From the NCBI GenBank assembly GCA_035315345.1, contig DATFYA010000109.1, positions 44,976 through 108,975 of the forward strand: a DNA stretch of 64,000 bases. The letters run 5' to 3'. The number at the start of each line of letters is the position of its first letter. The stretch's first letter is position 1. Position numbers and translations under genes: made by a program. The notes beneath the pieces are model-generated. The model made no database searches and had not been told where the DNA came from. It worked only from the letters and a program-made list of their open reading frames with translations. This DNA comes from Candidatus Methylomirabilota bacterium (GTDB lineage: Bacteria > Methylomirabilota > Methylomirabilia > Rokubacteriales > CSP1-6). Positions 8,917-17,477 of the stretch are shown one piece after another.

Positions 8917-10101
8917 ATGCCGGGGCCGCGCACCGCCGACGTGATCATCATCGGCGGTGGTGTCACCGGCGCCAGCACCGCCTTCCACCTCACCCGATGC
9001 GGGATCACCGACGTGGTGGTGGTGGACAAGGGCACGCTCGCCTCGGGCGGCACCGGCAAGAGCTCGGCGTGCGTGCGCCAGCACTACTCGACGCCCGAGA
9101 CCTGCCGGATGATCCGCTACTCGCTGGAGTTCTTCCAGCGGTTCGCCGAGCATACCGACGGCGCCTCCTGCGGCTTCCGGCACACCGGCTACCTGCTGGG
9201 CGTCGACGAGCGGATGCGCCTGCCCATGGAGGCCTCGGTGGCCCTCCAGCGCTCGGTGGGCATCGACACGCGCCTGATCTCGCCGGCCGACATGCGCGAG
9301 ATCGAGCCGCGTCTGCGCGCCGACGACTGGGTGGCCGGCTGCTACGAGCCGGCCTCCGGCTACTGCAATCCGGTGGAGACCGCGCAGGGCTTCGCGCGTG
9401 CCGCGCGCGCGGCCGGTGCGCGCGTGCTCGAGGACACCGCGGTGACCGGGCTGCTGGTGGAGGGCGAGCGCGTCCGCGGCGTCCAGACCGCGGCCGGCCC
9501 CATCTCGGCCCCGGTGGTGGTCAACGCGGCGGGGCTGTGGAGCGCGGGGGTCGCGGCGATGGCCGGCGTGGACCTGCCGATCCACGTGTGCCGCCACAAG
9601 ATCAGCATCGTGTCGTGGCCCGAGACCGAGCGGCGGCCGCATCCGATGGTGTACGACTTCGTCACCAGCATCTACACGCGGCCGGAGATGGGCGAGCACA
9701 TCCTGGTGGGCGGCCTCGACGCCGAGGAGTCGCAGGACAGCGCCGATCCCGACGCGTATCGCGAGGGCGTGAGCCTCGACGAGTCGACGGACGCGCTCGC
9801 GCGGGTGAGTCACCGCTTTCCGGTCCTCGCCGAGGGCCACATCGCGCGCGGCTACGCCGGCTGCTTCGACGTGAGCCCCGACTGGCATCCGGTGCTGGAC
9901 CGCGTCGGCCCCGAGGGCTATCACGTCGCCGCCGGCTTCTCCGGCCACGGGTTCAAGCTCTCGCCGGCGGTCGGCCACATGATGGCGACCCTGATCACGG
10001 AGGGATCGGCCGGCCATCCCGATCTGCCCACCTTCCGGCTGTCGCGGTTCGCGGAGGGCAAGCCGATCCGCGGAACCTACGGCGACTGGCTGATGTGCTG
10101 A
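8917..10101 (+). CDS. FAD-dependent oxidoreductase, DAO / sarcosine oxidase beta-like
   Basis: The 394-residue protein begins with ADVIIIGGGVTGAST, a dinucleotide-binding fold (GGGVTG at 13-18), and keeps D-amino-acid-oxidase family features. These are SACVRQHYS near the flavin and the C-terminal FSGHGFKLSPAVG, which contacts FAD. The closest recognisable type is the sarcosine/dimethylglycine oxidase beta family, which oxidises N-methylated or primary amines. No alpha, gamma or delta subunit gene is nearby, so it may be monomeric. The substrate is unknown. Confidence 0.8.
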   Translation: MPGPRTADVIIIGGGVTGASTAFHLTRCGITDVVVVDKGTLASGGTGKSSACVRQHYSTPETCRMIRYSLEFFQRFAEHTDGASCGFRHTGYLLGVDERMRLPMEASVALQRSVGIDTRLISPADMREIEPRLRADDWVAGCYEPASGYCNPVETAQGFARAARAAGARVLEDTAVTGLLVEGERVRGVQTAAGPISAPVVVNAAGLWSAGVAAMAGVDLPIHVCRHKISIVSWPETERRPHPMVYDFVTSIYTRPEMGEHILVGGLDAEESQDSADPDAYREGVSLDESTDALARVSHRFPVLAEGHIARGYAGCFDVSPDWHPVLDRVGPEGYHVAAGFSGHGFKLSPAVGHMMATLITEGSAGHPDLPTFRLSRFAEGKPIRGTYGDWLMC

Positions 10102-10118
10102 TGGTGAACGGAGGTCTC

Positions 10119-10922
10119 ATGCGATACCGAGCGTGGGTGGCGCTGTCCCTGGTGTTCTTCCTGACGACCGCGCAGACGTCGCCCGGCGAGGCGGTGTTCC
10201 GTCAGGCGTTCGAGCTGGAGATCGGCGCCAACGGCGCGCGGGACATCCCGGGCGCGATCCGGCTCTATCAGCAGGGCGTGCAGCAAGGCAACGGGCCGTC
10301 GATGGTCCGGCTCGGCTACATGAAGCAGATCGGCACCGGGATGCCGCAGGACCTGCCCGGCGCCTTCGCGCTGTACAAGCGGGCGGCGGAGACGGGCAAC
10401 GTGGAGGGGCAGTTCATGTACGCGGTCAGCTACGAGCAGGGCATCGGCACGCCGAAGAATCCCGCGGCGGCCCGCGAGCGCCTGCTGCCGCCGGCGGACG
10501 CGGGCCATCAGTTCGCCCAGTATCTGCTCGGCTGCATGATCGCCCTCGGCGAGGGCGGGCCGAAGCGGGAGGCCGCGGCCCGGCGATGGCTGGACAAGGC
10601 GACGGCCGGCCCCGATAAAACCCTGGCGGCGCGCGCGGCCAAGTACCGCGACCAGATCGACCAGAACCTGTTCACCGCGAACAGCTCGGGGTTCGCGTTC
10701 CTCGGGCTCGCCGCGTTCATCATCGTGGCGGGCGTGGCCGCGGGGGGCGGCGGAGACTCCGGAGGCTACAGCCCCGGCGTGCCGGGCAGTCCGCCGTACT
10801 CGGGCGGCGGGGGCGTGACGCCGGCGCCCAGTCGCCCGACCGTGACCTTCCAGAACGGCAACCCCTACACCCCGCATGGGATCAACCTGCTCGGACAGGG
10901 CCGGCCCATCAACATCCGGTAG
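10119..10922 (+). CDS. Sel1-repeat (TPR-like) exported protein
   Basis: The protein has 267 residues with an N-terminal signal peptide or anchor (MRYRAWVALSLVFFLTTAQT). Sel1-type repeats span about 25-165, with patterns such as MVRLGYMKQIGTGMPQDLPGA and QYLLGCMIALGEG. A hydrophobic segment (about 188-207) follows, then a Gly/Pro/Ser-rich tail. Sel1 repeats are protein-interaction solenoids. GGAGGT at 10110-10115 fixes the start at this ATG rather than the upstream in-frame one that touches the preceding stop. The gene is probably cotranscribed with the lipoprotein gene 7 bp downstream. Confidence 0.75.
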   Translation: MRYRAWVALSLVFFLTTAQTSPGEAVFRQAFELEIGANGARDIPGAIRLYQQGVQQGNGPSMVRLGYMKQIGTGMPQDLPGAFALYKRAAETGNVEGQFMYAVSYEQGIGTPKNPAAARERLLPPADAGHQFAQYLLGCMIALGEGGPKREAAARRWLDKATAGPDKTLAARAAKYRDQIDQNLFTANSSGFAFLGLAAFIIVAGVAAGGGGDSGGYSPGVPGSPPYSGGGGVTPAPSRPTVTFQNGNPYTPHGINLLGQGRPINIR

Positions 10923-10929
10923 CGGACAC

Positions 10930-11955
10930 GTGACGGCCTCCGTCCCGACTCGGCTCGCGGTGATGCTCTGCGTGTTGCTGACCGCCGCGTGCGCCGGCCC
11001 GATGCAGGCGCTGCGCTCGACGACGGCCGGCTCCACCGCGGCCGCTCCGACGGCGGGCGGCCCGGCGCCGGCGAGCAGCGGCATCGCGGGCACCTACTCC
11101 GGCCGGTATCAGTGCGGCGACTGGAATGTGCTCGATCTGTCGGTCAAGGAGGAAGGAGCCGGGCGGCTGTCCGCGGTGTTCACCTTCCCGTTCCCGCAGG
11201 GGAGCGGCGTCGGCTCCTACGCGCTGGCCGGGCCGTACGACGAGCGCGCGGGCACGTTCAGCTTGACGCCCCAGCGCTGGGTGAAGCGTCCGCCGCCCGG
11301 CTACGGCTACTCCATGGTCGGCATGGAAGGCCGTTACGACCCGGCGACGAAGCGGCTCACCGGGAAGATCGGCAACTTCGGCTGCGGCGCCTTCGAGCTG
11401 GCCGGAGCCGGCGGCACCCCGCTGCCCCTGCTGCCTCCCGGCTCGCGGGTGACACCGAGCCAGGCCGCGAAACCCGCCCTCCGCGTCGAGCCGACGCGGT
11501 GGGGCGTGGCGTACTGGGACGCGTCCATGGCCGCGGACGGCAGCGGCCGGCGCGTGGCGCGGGAATCGGAGCCCATCGACGACGCCATCGACTGGCTGAA
11601 GCGGCAGAAGTACTCGTGCGTCGGAACACAACACATCACGTGGAACGCGGAGGGCACCAAGGCCACCGCGCGCGACCGCATCGACGTCCGGGAGACCTAC
11701 GTGATCGAGTGCGACGGCGACTGCCGCGGCCTGCGCTTCCTGCCGATGACCGACGCGAGCATCTACTACTACGGCCCCAGCCAGCCGGTCCCGATGATGC
11801 AGATGCGCACCACGTGGGCGGGCGGCACCTTCCTGCAGTGGGAGTTCGCGCGCGAAGCGGGGGGCAAGCCGCCCGACATCTATGTCCACCACTGGAACGC
11901 CCACAGCTTCAACCGCACCGCCGGCTGCAAGGCGCCCAAGGCGAACAACCGATAG
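10930..11955 (+). CDS. Hypothetical lipoprotein
   Basis: This 342-residue protein has a GTG start, a hydrophobic leader and the lipobox LTAAC around residues 15-20, so it is likely lipid-anchored. The mature part is rich in Gly, Trp and aromatic residues (GTYSGRYQCGDWN; YDPATKRLTGKIGNFGCGAFEL), suggesting beta structure. It has several cysteines that could pair in the periplasm. I do not recognise the family. It closely follows the Sel1-repeat gene and may be its envelope partner. Confidence 0.65.
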   Translation: MTASVPTRLAVMLCVLLTAACAGPMQALRSTTAGSTAAAPTAGGPAPASSGIAGTYSGRYQCGDWNVLDLSVKEEGAGRLSAVFTFPFPQGSGVGSYALAGPYDERAGTFSLTPQRWVKRPPPGYGYSMVGMEGRYDPATKRLTGKIGNFGCGAFELAGAGGTPLPLLPPGSRVTPSQAAKPALRVEPTRWGVAYWDASMAADGSGRRVARESEPIDDAIDWLKRQKYSCVGTQHITWNAEGTKATARDRIDVRETYVIECDGDCRGLRFLPMTDASIYYYGPSQPVPMMQMRTTWAGGTFLQWEFAREAGGKPPDIYVHHWNAHSFNRTAGCKAPKANNR

Positions 11956-12340
11956 GGCCGGTCGCGGCTGCCCCAGTGGGGCTGCGAAGACCCACTGGGG
12001 TGATGGCGGCCACGGCGGAAGTCGCCGAAATGCTGCGAAAGCGGCCTGGTCAGGCCTCGGCATGGCTCTTGCGATGGTCCGGGCAGACGCGCGCGACGTA
12101 GACCCCGGAGGATGAGCCCTCCCGACATCAGCTCGCGCGATGGCGATCCCCGCGGTGTAGGCGACCGCCGCTCCGATCACCAGCGGGATGACCCGCGTCA
12201 GCGTTCGGGCCAGCGGCCACGTCGCGTCCGGTTCAGGCGCCCTGGCGCCCTCCTCGGCAAGCAGGCTGGGGATCATAGCACCGCGGTGTCTGCTATGCTC
12301 CCTCGGACGCAGCGACCCATCCCGAGCGAGGAGGATTGTC
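11956..12340. other. Intergenic region with hairpins; no convincing gene
   Basis: This 385-bp stretch contains a perfect 10-bp inverted repeat just after the lipoprotein gene. It also has a small palindrome GGCCTG-GT-CAGGCC at 12043-12056 and an extended -10 like TGCTATGCT at 12291-12299 ahead of the carbonic anhydrase gene. A leftward frame starting at 12276 encodes one hydrophobic helix (VIPLVIGAAVAYTAGIAIA) but has no stop before running antisense through the lipoprotein gene, so it is not called. Confidence 0.5.
11971..12000 (+). terminator. Hairpin, likely transcription terminator
   Basis: CCCCAGTGGG pairs perfectly with CCCACTGGGG across a 10-nt loop, 15 bp after the lipoprotein stop codon. 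No T-run follows, so it may instead protect the 3' end or act with Rho. Confidence 0.45.
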
Positions 12341-13078
12341 ATGAGTGCCGACGGTATCGATCGCCGAGGTTTCCTTCGCGCCGCGGGCCTGACCGGCGCC
12401 GCGGCCCTGGCGGGCGTGGTGCGGCCGGATCGGCTCGCGTGGGCGGCGGCGCTCACCCGCGCCGAGCGCGACCGGATGACGCCCGACCAGATCATCGAGC
12501 GGATGAAGAGCGGCAACGCCCACTTCCGGAAAGGCGAGGGGTCGAGGCAGAACTATCTGGCGCAGCAGCGCGCCAGCGCGAAGGGGCAGTATCCGGCCGC
12601 GGTGATCCTGAGCTGCATCGATTCCCGCGCGCCCGCCGAGACCATCATGGATCTCGGCATCGGGAACGTCTTCAACGCCCGGGTGGCCGGCAACGTGGCG
12701 AACGACGATATCCTCGGCAGCATGGAGTTCGCCTGCGAGGTGGCCGGCGCGAAGGTGGTGCTGGTGATGGGCCACACCGCCTGCGGCGCGATCAAGGGCG
12801 CCATCGACCGGGTGCAGCTGGGCAACCTCACCGGTCTCCTCGCCAAGGTCCAGCCCGCGGTGGAGGCGACCACCTACCAGGGCGAGCGCTCCGCGAAGAA
12901 CTACGCCTTCGTCGACGCGGTCGCTCGCAAGAACGTCGAGCTGACGATGGCCGAGGTCCGCAGCCGCAGCGCCATCCTCGCGGGGCTCGAGGAGCGAGGC
13001 GCGGTCAAGATCGCGGGGGCCATGTACAACCTGGAAAGCGCGGTCGTCGACTTCTTGCCGCCCGCGCGTCGCCCCTAG
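12341..13078 (+). CDS. Beta-class carbonic anhydrase with Tat signal
   Basis: The protein has 245 residues. A twin-arginine leader (DRRGFLRAAG then a hydrophobic Ala/Leu stretch ending near AWAA, residue 36) predicts folded export. The beta-carbonic anhydrase zinc site is intact: Cys92 with Asp94/Arg96 in SCIDSR, and His145/Cys148 in GHTACGA. It interconverts CO2 and bicarbonate, here probably in the periplasm. The start follows GAGGAGGATT by 4 nt. Nothing adjacent suggests a carboxysome or cyanase link. Confidence 0.9.
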   Translation: MSADGIDRRGFLRAAGLTGAAALAGVVRPDRLAWAAALTRAERDRMTPDQIIERMKSGNAHFRKGEGSRQNYLAQQRASAKGQYPAAVILSCIDSRAPAETIMDLGIGNVFNARVAGNVANDDILGSMEFACEVAGAKVVLVMGHTACGAIKGAIDRVQLGNLTGLLAKVQPAVEATTYQGERSAKNYAFVDAVARKNVELTMAEVRSRSAILAGLEERGAVKIAGAMYNLESAVVDFLPPARRP

Positions 13079-13081
13079 ACC

Positions 13082-14089
13082 TCAGACGTAGGGCAGGACG
13101 CGCTCGCCGAAGAGGCGGATCGCCTCCATGATCTTCTCGTGGGGCGGGCCGCCCGAGTGCGCGTGGCGCAGCCTCAGCAGGAAGGTGCTCGCGCCGGTGG
13201 CCGTCTGCCAGCGCTGGAACTCGGCGATGCAGGTCTCGGGGTCGCCCAGGATCAGCCGATCGGGCGCCAGATTGGTCAGGGTGAACTCGGAGCCCGCCGA
13301 CAGGTTGCGAAACTCGGCGAGGCGATTGTCCCAGTAGTAGCGGTACGCGGTCATGACGTGGGGGCCGTAGATCGTGTCGGCCTCCGCGCGCGTCCGGGCG
13401 ACCCAGGCGTCGCGCATCTGGATGACCTCGGCCGGGCGCCGGGCCTCGCGCGCGGCTTCCCGGTAGACCTCCGCGAGGCGCGTGGCGTTGGCCAGGCCGG
13501 TGCTCGGCGTGCCGACGAAGCCGTCGGCGATCCGGCCGGCCCGGCGGGCGGCCGCGTCGATGCTCGCGCCGATCCAGAGCGGCGGCCCGGATCTCTGGTA
13601 CGGCCGCGGGCGGATCTGCACGTCCTCGAGGGTGTAGTGCTTGCCCCGGAACGAGAAGGGCTCGCCGGCCCAGCACAGCCGCAGGATCTCGACGCTCTCC
13701 TCGAACCGCCCGGCGCGATCCTCCATGGGCACCGAGAAGGCGCGGAAGTCGGCGGCCTGATAGCCGATGCCGACGCCCAGGACGACGCGCCCCTTCGAGA
13801 CGAGGTCGAGCGTGATGACGTCCTCGGCCACGTGCACCGGGTGATGGAGCGGCAGCAGGATCACCGAGGTGCCGACGCGCAGCCGCGTCGTGCGGGCCGC
13901 GACCGCGGTCGCCACGATCAGCGGCGAGGGCAGGAACCCGTCCCGGTCCTGATGGTGCTCGCCGAAGAAGCAGGAGTCGAAGCCGCTGGCCTCGGCCAGC
14001 TGGGCCTCGGCGATGACCTCGTCGATGCAGCGGTCGAGGTGCTCGCCCCGCGGGGGATCGGCGATCGAGCTGTAGAGACCGAACTTCAT
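13082..14089 (-). CDS. LLM-class flavin-dependent oxidoreductase
   Basis: This 335-residue luciferase-like monooxygenase begins MKFGLYSSIADPP. It has typical bacterial-luciferase TIM-barrel features: FFGEHHQDRDGFLPSP, VGTSVILLPLHHPVHVAED, and the sequence GRVVLGVGIGYQAADF with a flavin-phosphate-binding glycine cluster. The cofactor is FMN or F420; the substrate is unknown. It is convergent with the carbonic anhydrase gene, whose stop is 3 bp away. A second family member lies near 32 kb. Confidence 0.88.
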   Translation of the reverse strand: MKFGLYSSIADPPRGEHLDRCIDEVIAEAQLAEASGFDSCFFGEHHQDRDGFLPSPLIVATAVAARTTRLRVGTSVILLPLHHPVHVAEDVITLDLVSKGRVVLGVGIGYQAADFRAFSVPMEDRAGRFEESVEILRLCWAGEPFSFRGKHYTLEDVQIRPRPYQRSGPPLWIGASIDAAARRAGRIADGFVGTPSTGLANATRLAEVYREAAREARRPAEVIQMRDAWVARTRAEADTIYGPHVMTAYRYYWDNRLAEFRNLSAGSEFTLTNLAPDRLILGDPETCIAEFQRWQTATGASTFLLRLRHAHSGGPPHEKIMEAIRLFGERVLPYV

Positions 14090-14159
14090 GGCGCCGAATG
14101 TGCCCAGGATGCCTCCCGCTGTCAAGCACCCGGGTCGCATCTGCGTAGGCCCTTCGTCC

Positions 14160-14393
14160 AATTACTACTTCACGCCGCACACCGCGGTGCCCTTCGGCGA
14201 CCTCGTGTTCTACCTGTCGGCCAACCTGGGCCAGACGATCGACGGCCCCAGCACGAACACGCTGTCGCTGACCCCCGGCTTCCGGACCCACCTCGGGGAG
14301 AACTGGTACTTCCTCGGCGCGGTCGAGGTCCCGGTGACCACGGTCAAGGGATTCGACTACCAGGTGCTGGGCGCGCTGATGAAGGTCTTCTGA
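14160..14393 (+). pseudogene. C-terminal remnant of an outer-membrane beta-barrel protein
   Basis: About 77 codons encode alternating aromatic/polar strands (YYFTPHTAVPFGDLVFYLSA, GFRTHLGENWYFLGAVEVPV), ending in MKVF. The terminal Phe is the hallmark of BAM-assembled barrels. There is no signal peptide and the upstream part switches abruptly to the promoter side of the LLM gene, so this is the 3' end of a lost gene. It ends 2 bp before the converging hydrolase gene. Confidence 0.6.
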
Positions 14394-14395
14394 GC

Positions 14396-15169
14396 CTACC
14401 GGGGCGAGGCGTGTCCCGCCCCGGCGGGCACGTGCGAGGTGAGGAACCGCCGGGCGTGCTCGACCACCTCGTCGATGTGCTCGGGCGAGTCCTTCCAGGG
14501 ATAGATGGTCACCTCGGCGCCGGGCGCGAGGCTGGCCACCTCCATCGCGACCTTGTAGGGATGGGCGGGCACGTCGTCGGGCGCGATCAGCAGCGGCGTC
14601 TTGATGGAGCGCACGAAGTCGCGTGAGACCGTGAACACGAAGTCGGCGCGGTTGGTGTACATGCTGGTGAGGAACGCGTGGACCGTGTCCATCGTGACGT
14701 CGGGGCGCTTCTCGCAGAGCGCCGGTCCCCAGCCCTTGATGTTGTTCTGGTAGAACAGGTCCGGGATCTCGGGCCGGTAGCCGCTGGGCTGCATCATCGC
14801 GGCCGCGACCACGCGCTCGGGCGCCCGGCGGATGAGGTTGTGGATCATCGGGCCGCCGATGCAGAAGCCCATGACCAGGAACTCGCGGATGCCCAGGTGG
14901 TCCATCAGCCCGAGCTGATCGTCGGTATAGGCGTCCCAGGGCCGGTCGGTCTCGAGCGGGCCGCTGGACTGGCCGGGATTTGCGTTGCGCAGGTCGGCGC
15001 AGATGCACCGGAAGTCGCGCTGGTACCGCTGCATCGGGTCGAAGGGCGAGGCAGTCTGCCAGGACGCGAGGGCCGAGTTGAGCCCGCCGCCCGGGATCAG
15101 CAGCAGCGGGAAGCCGGAGCCGGCTTCCTGGTAGTGGATGCGGACGGGGCCTCTCTGGTAGAACGGCAT
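14396..15169 (-). CDS. Alpha/beta hydrolase with cysteine nucleophile
   Basis: The 257-residue alpha/beta-hydrolase-fold protein has the oxyanion segment LLLIPGGGLNS (23-33). The nucleophile elbow is GFCIGG (101-106), putting Cys103 where most family members have Ser; dienelactone hydrolases are the best-known Cys example. A late His occurs in SPEHIDEVVEHAR. The substrate is unknown. The start is supported by GGGAGGAG about 6 nt upstream. It is divergent from the PAC2-family gene. Confidence 0.8.
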   Translation of the reverse strand: MPFYQRGPVRIHYQEAGSGFPLLLIPGGGLNSALASWQTASPFDPMQRYQRDFRCICADLRNANPGQSSGPLETDRPWDAYTDDQLGLMDHLGIREFLVMGFCIGGPMIHNLIRRAPERVVAAAMMQPSGYRPEIPDLFYQNNIKGWGPALCEKRPDVTMDTVHAFLTSMYTNRADFVFTVSRDFVRSIKTPLLIAPDDVPAHPYKVAMEVASLAPGAEVTIYPWKDSPEHIDEVVEHARRFLTSHVPAGAGHASPR

Positions 15170-15259
15170 GGCGGCTCCTCCCTGATGGGGACAGTAGCCC
15201 CGCGGCTTCCGATTCGTCAATATAGAGGTCATGAGAGCCACCCGGTCGAGAGGATGCGC

Positions 15260-16195
15260 ATGGACAACCTAGAGTTCGATCGCGAGCCGCCCGCGACTCG
15301 CTTGACGACGCTGGTCATGGCGTTCGGCGGATGGATCGACGCCGGCCGCGCCGCGACCGGCGCGTTGCGTCACCTGGCCCGCGACCTGCGGGCCGAGCGG
15401 CTGGCGCGGATCAATCCCGAGGAGTTCTTCGTGTTCACCCAGGAGCGGCCGAAGGTGCGCTTTCGCCCCGACGGAAGCCGCGACCTGCACTGGCCGCGGA
15501 GCGAGTTCACCTTCTGGGATCCCGGCGACGGACGCGAAGGCGTGCTCCTGTTCCGCGGCCCGGAGCCGCACCAGCGGTGGCAGACGTACACGAAGGCCTT
15601 CCTCGACGTGGCCGAGCGGTGCGGGGTGACGCGCATCGTCTCGATCGGGGCGCTCCTGGCGGGCGCTCCGCACACGCGGCCGGTGCGGGTCACCGCCCGC
15701 TCCACCGATGCCGCGTCGCGGTCGCTGCTGGAGGCCTGGGGCATCTACCAGCCGCCGACCTACGAGGGGCCGACCGGGATCTCCACCGTGGTGCTGGACG
15801 CGGCGGAGCGTCGAGGCATGCAGCACGTGGGCTTCATGGGGCAGGCGCCTCACTATCTGCCCGACACCGAGAATCCGGCCGCGATCGAGGTGCTGGTGAG
15901 CTACGTGGCCCGCCTGCTCAACTTGACCCTGGACATGTCGACCTTCGCCGAGGCGGTGCGCGACTTCCGCGTGCAGTGCGATCAGGCGGTGGCCCGCGAC
16001 CGCGCCACCCGGGAGCACGTGCGGAAGCTGGAGCAGGAGTACGACGCGGCGGCGCGCGAGGAGCAGCCCCAGCCGCTGCCCGAGGGCGAGATCGACACCG
16101 GGAAGTTCATGCAGGAGCTGGAGGACTTCCTGCGCAGCCAGCAGGAAGGCGGCTCGGGCGAGTCGGGAGGCTCGGGCTCGTCGACCGATCGCTAG
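15260..16195 (+). CDS. PAC2-family (proteasome assembly chaperone-like) protein
   Basis: The 311-residue protein shows PAC2-domain features: TTLVMAFGGWIDAGRAATGAL, the mid-protein VSIGALLAGAPHTRPVRVTA and the Gly-rich substrate-site-like loop PTYEGPTGISTVV. The tail from about 225 is a charged helix followed by a Ser/Gly-rich disordered end. Bacterial PAC2 homologues are widespread but poorly characterised; archaeal and eukaryotic relatives chaperone proteasome assembly. Start ATG 15260 has GAGAGG 6 nt upstream; another ATG lies 6 nt before it. Confidence 0.8.
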   Translation: MDNLEFDREPPATRLTTLVMAFGGWIDAGRAATGALRHLARDLRAERLARINPEEFFVFTQERPKVRFRPDGSRDLHWPRSEFTFWDPGDGREGVLLFRGPEPHQRWQTYTKAFLDVAERCGVTRIVSIGALLAGAPHTRPVRVTARSTDAASRSLLEAWGIYQPPTYEGPTGISTVVLDAAERRGMQHVGFMGQAPHYLPDTENPAAIEVLVSYVARLLNLTLDMSTFAEAVRDFRVQCDQAVARDRATREHVRKLEQEYDAAAREEQPQPLPEGEIDTGKFMQELEDFLRSQQEGGSGESGGSGSSTDR

Positions 16196-16295
16196 CGGGA
16201 GCCCGTCGACGCCTCGCCGCGCCCGGCCCGCGGGCGTATAGTGCGGGGGCGGGCTCGCCCCGCCCCGGCAATCCCGAAAACCGAAGGAGGAAACG

Positions 16296-16823
16296 ATGAA
16301 TCTGAAAGGCAAGCGGATCGCGATCCTGGCCGAGAACCTGTACCAGGAGATGGAGCTGTGGGTGCCGTACTACCGCATGAAGGAGGAAGGCGCCGAGGTC
16401 AAGGTGATCGGGGCCGGCGGCGCCAAGTCCTATACGTCGAAGCACGGCTATCCGGTCGCGGTGGACGTCCAGGCCGACGCGGTGAGCGCGGTCGAGTTCG
16501 ACGCGGTGATCGTGCCGGGCGGCTACGCGCCGGACATGATGCGCCGTCACGAGTCGATGGTGAAGCTGGTCCGCGACGCCGCCCAGCAGGGCAAGGTGGT
16601 CGCGGCCATCTGTCACGCGGGGTGGATGCTGGCCAGCGCGGGCGTCGTCCGTGGCAAGAAGATCACGTCCTTCTTCTCGATCAAGGACGACATGGCCAAC
16701 GCGGGTGGGCAGTGGTCGGACACCGAGGTCGTGGTGGACGGCAACCTGATCACCTCCCGGAAACCCGACGACCTTCCCGCCTTCTGCCGCGAGATCGTCC
16801 GCGCCCTCGCCAAGACGTCCTGA
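16296..16823 (+). CDS. DJ-1/PfpI family protein
   Basis: At 175 residues this is family length. The nucleophile elbow AAICHAGW gives Cys106 and His107, and Glu18 in LYQEMEL is the usual acidic partner. The relevant activities are intracellular protease, chaperone/deglycase-like or glyoxalase III. AAGGAGG lies 7 nt before the ATG. A -10-like TATAGT occurs at 16237-16242. It is followed by a dispersed palindrome and the converging phosphoesterase gene. Confidence 0.88.
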   Translation: MNLKGKRIAILAENLYQEMELWVPYYRMKEEGAEVKVIGAGGAKSYTSKHGYPVAVDVQADAVSAVEFDAVIVPGGYAPDMMRRHESMVKLVRDAAQQGKVVAAICHAGWMLASAGVVRGKKITSFFSIKDDMANAGGQWSDTEVVVDGNLITSRKPDDLPAFCREIVRALAKTS

Positions 16824-16826
16824 TAC

Positions 16827-17477
16827 CTACCTCGCCCTCGCCCTCTCCCCCCGGGGAGAGGGCCGGGGTGAGGGGCGCCGAGCAGTGGGGCGCCCGGCAG
16901 TGGGGCGCCGACCTGGGGAGCCGAAGAACACCAGCCGCGGCAACACGCGTCCCCGCGCGATGCTCAGGATCGCGTACGAGTAGCTCGCCTGCCTCCGCTT
17001 GTCCGTCGGCGAGCCCGGGTTGACAAGCCACGTCGCCCCGCGTCGCTCGCAGACCGGCTGATGGCTATGCCCGAAGCAAATCACGTCCACCGGCTCGTCC
17101 GCGAAGGCGGCCACGCTGCGGTCAATCGTGGTGCCGTGCGCGCCGTCGCCGTGCACCATCCCGACGCGCACGCCGCCCAGCGTGAGGATGCGGCGCCGTC
17201 CGAACCGTCGCACGAGGGCGGCCGGATCGTTATTGCCCGCGACCGCCTCGAGGGGCGCCATCTCTTCTAAGAGTCGCGGCACCTCCCGGCCGGTGAAATC
17301 CCCCAGGTGCAGGATCAGGGTCACGCGCTCTCGGCGCAGACCGCGCTCGAGCGCCGCGGGCAGCCGCTCGCCGAAGCGCGGCAGATGGGTGTCCGACACG
17401 ACCCCGATCTTCAGCGTGCGCCGCGTGGTCGGTCGCCGCCCCGGGTTCAGAGGCGCGTGACGTTCGCGGCCACGCAC
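16827..17477 (-). CDS. YfcE-type metallophosphoesterase
   Basis: Calcineurin-like phosphoesterase motifs are in order: VVSDTHLP, HLGDFTG, AGNNDP, VGMVHGDG and CFGHSHQP. Together they make the dinuclear metal site of YfcE/MJ0936-type phosphodiesterases. The last 40 residues are Arg/Pro-rich and read through the REP-like palindrome, so the natural C-terminus may have been extended by the repeat. The start is uncertain: this GTG overlaps the upstream gene by 31 nt, and conserved sequence begins at LKIGVV, 21 codons later, with no ATG between. Confidence 0.75.
   Translation of the reverse strand: MRGRERHAPLNPGRRPTTRRTLKIGVVSDTHLPRFGERLPAALERGLRRERVTLILHLGDFTGREVPRLLEEMAPLEAVAGNNDPAALVRRFGRRRILTLGGVRVGMVHGDGAHGTTIDRSVAAFADEPVDVICFGHSHQPVCERRGATWLVNPGSPTDKRRQASYSYAILSIARGRVLPRLVFFGSPGRRPTAGRPTARRPSPRPSPRGERARAR
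16840..16863. repeat. REP-like palindrome, copy 1
   Basis: GCCCTCTCCCC and GGGGAGAGGGC form a perfect 11-bp stem with a 2-nt loop between two converging genes. It is flanked by CGGGGTGAGGGGC. The core and flank reappear inverted near 18.2 kb, so this looks like a dispersed extragenic palindrome that may also end transcription. Confidence 0.65.

Noticed and set aside
12000..12276. Leftward frame beginning MIPSLLAEEGARAPEPD with one hydrophobic helix
   Set aside because: It has no nearby stop, runs through the hairpin and antisense through the lipoprotein gene, and has no clear ribosome site. At most it is the remnant of a small membrane protein.
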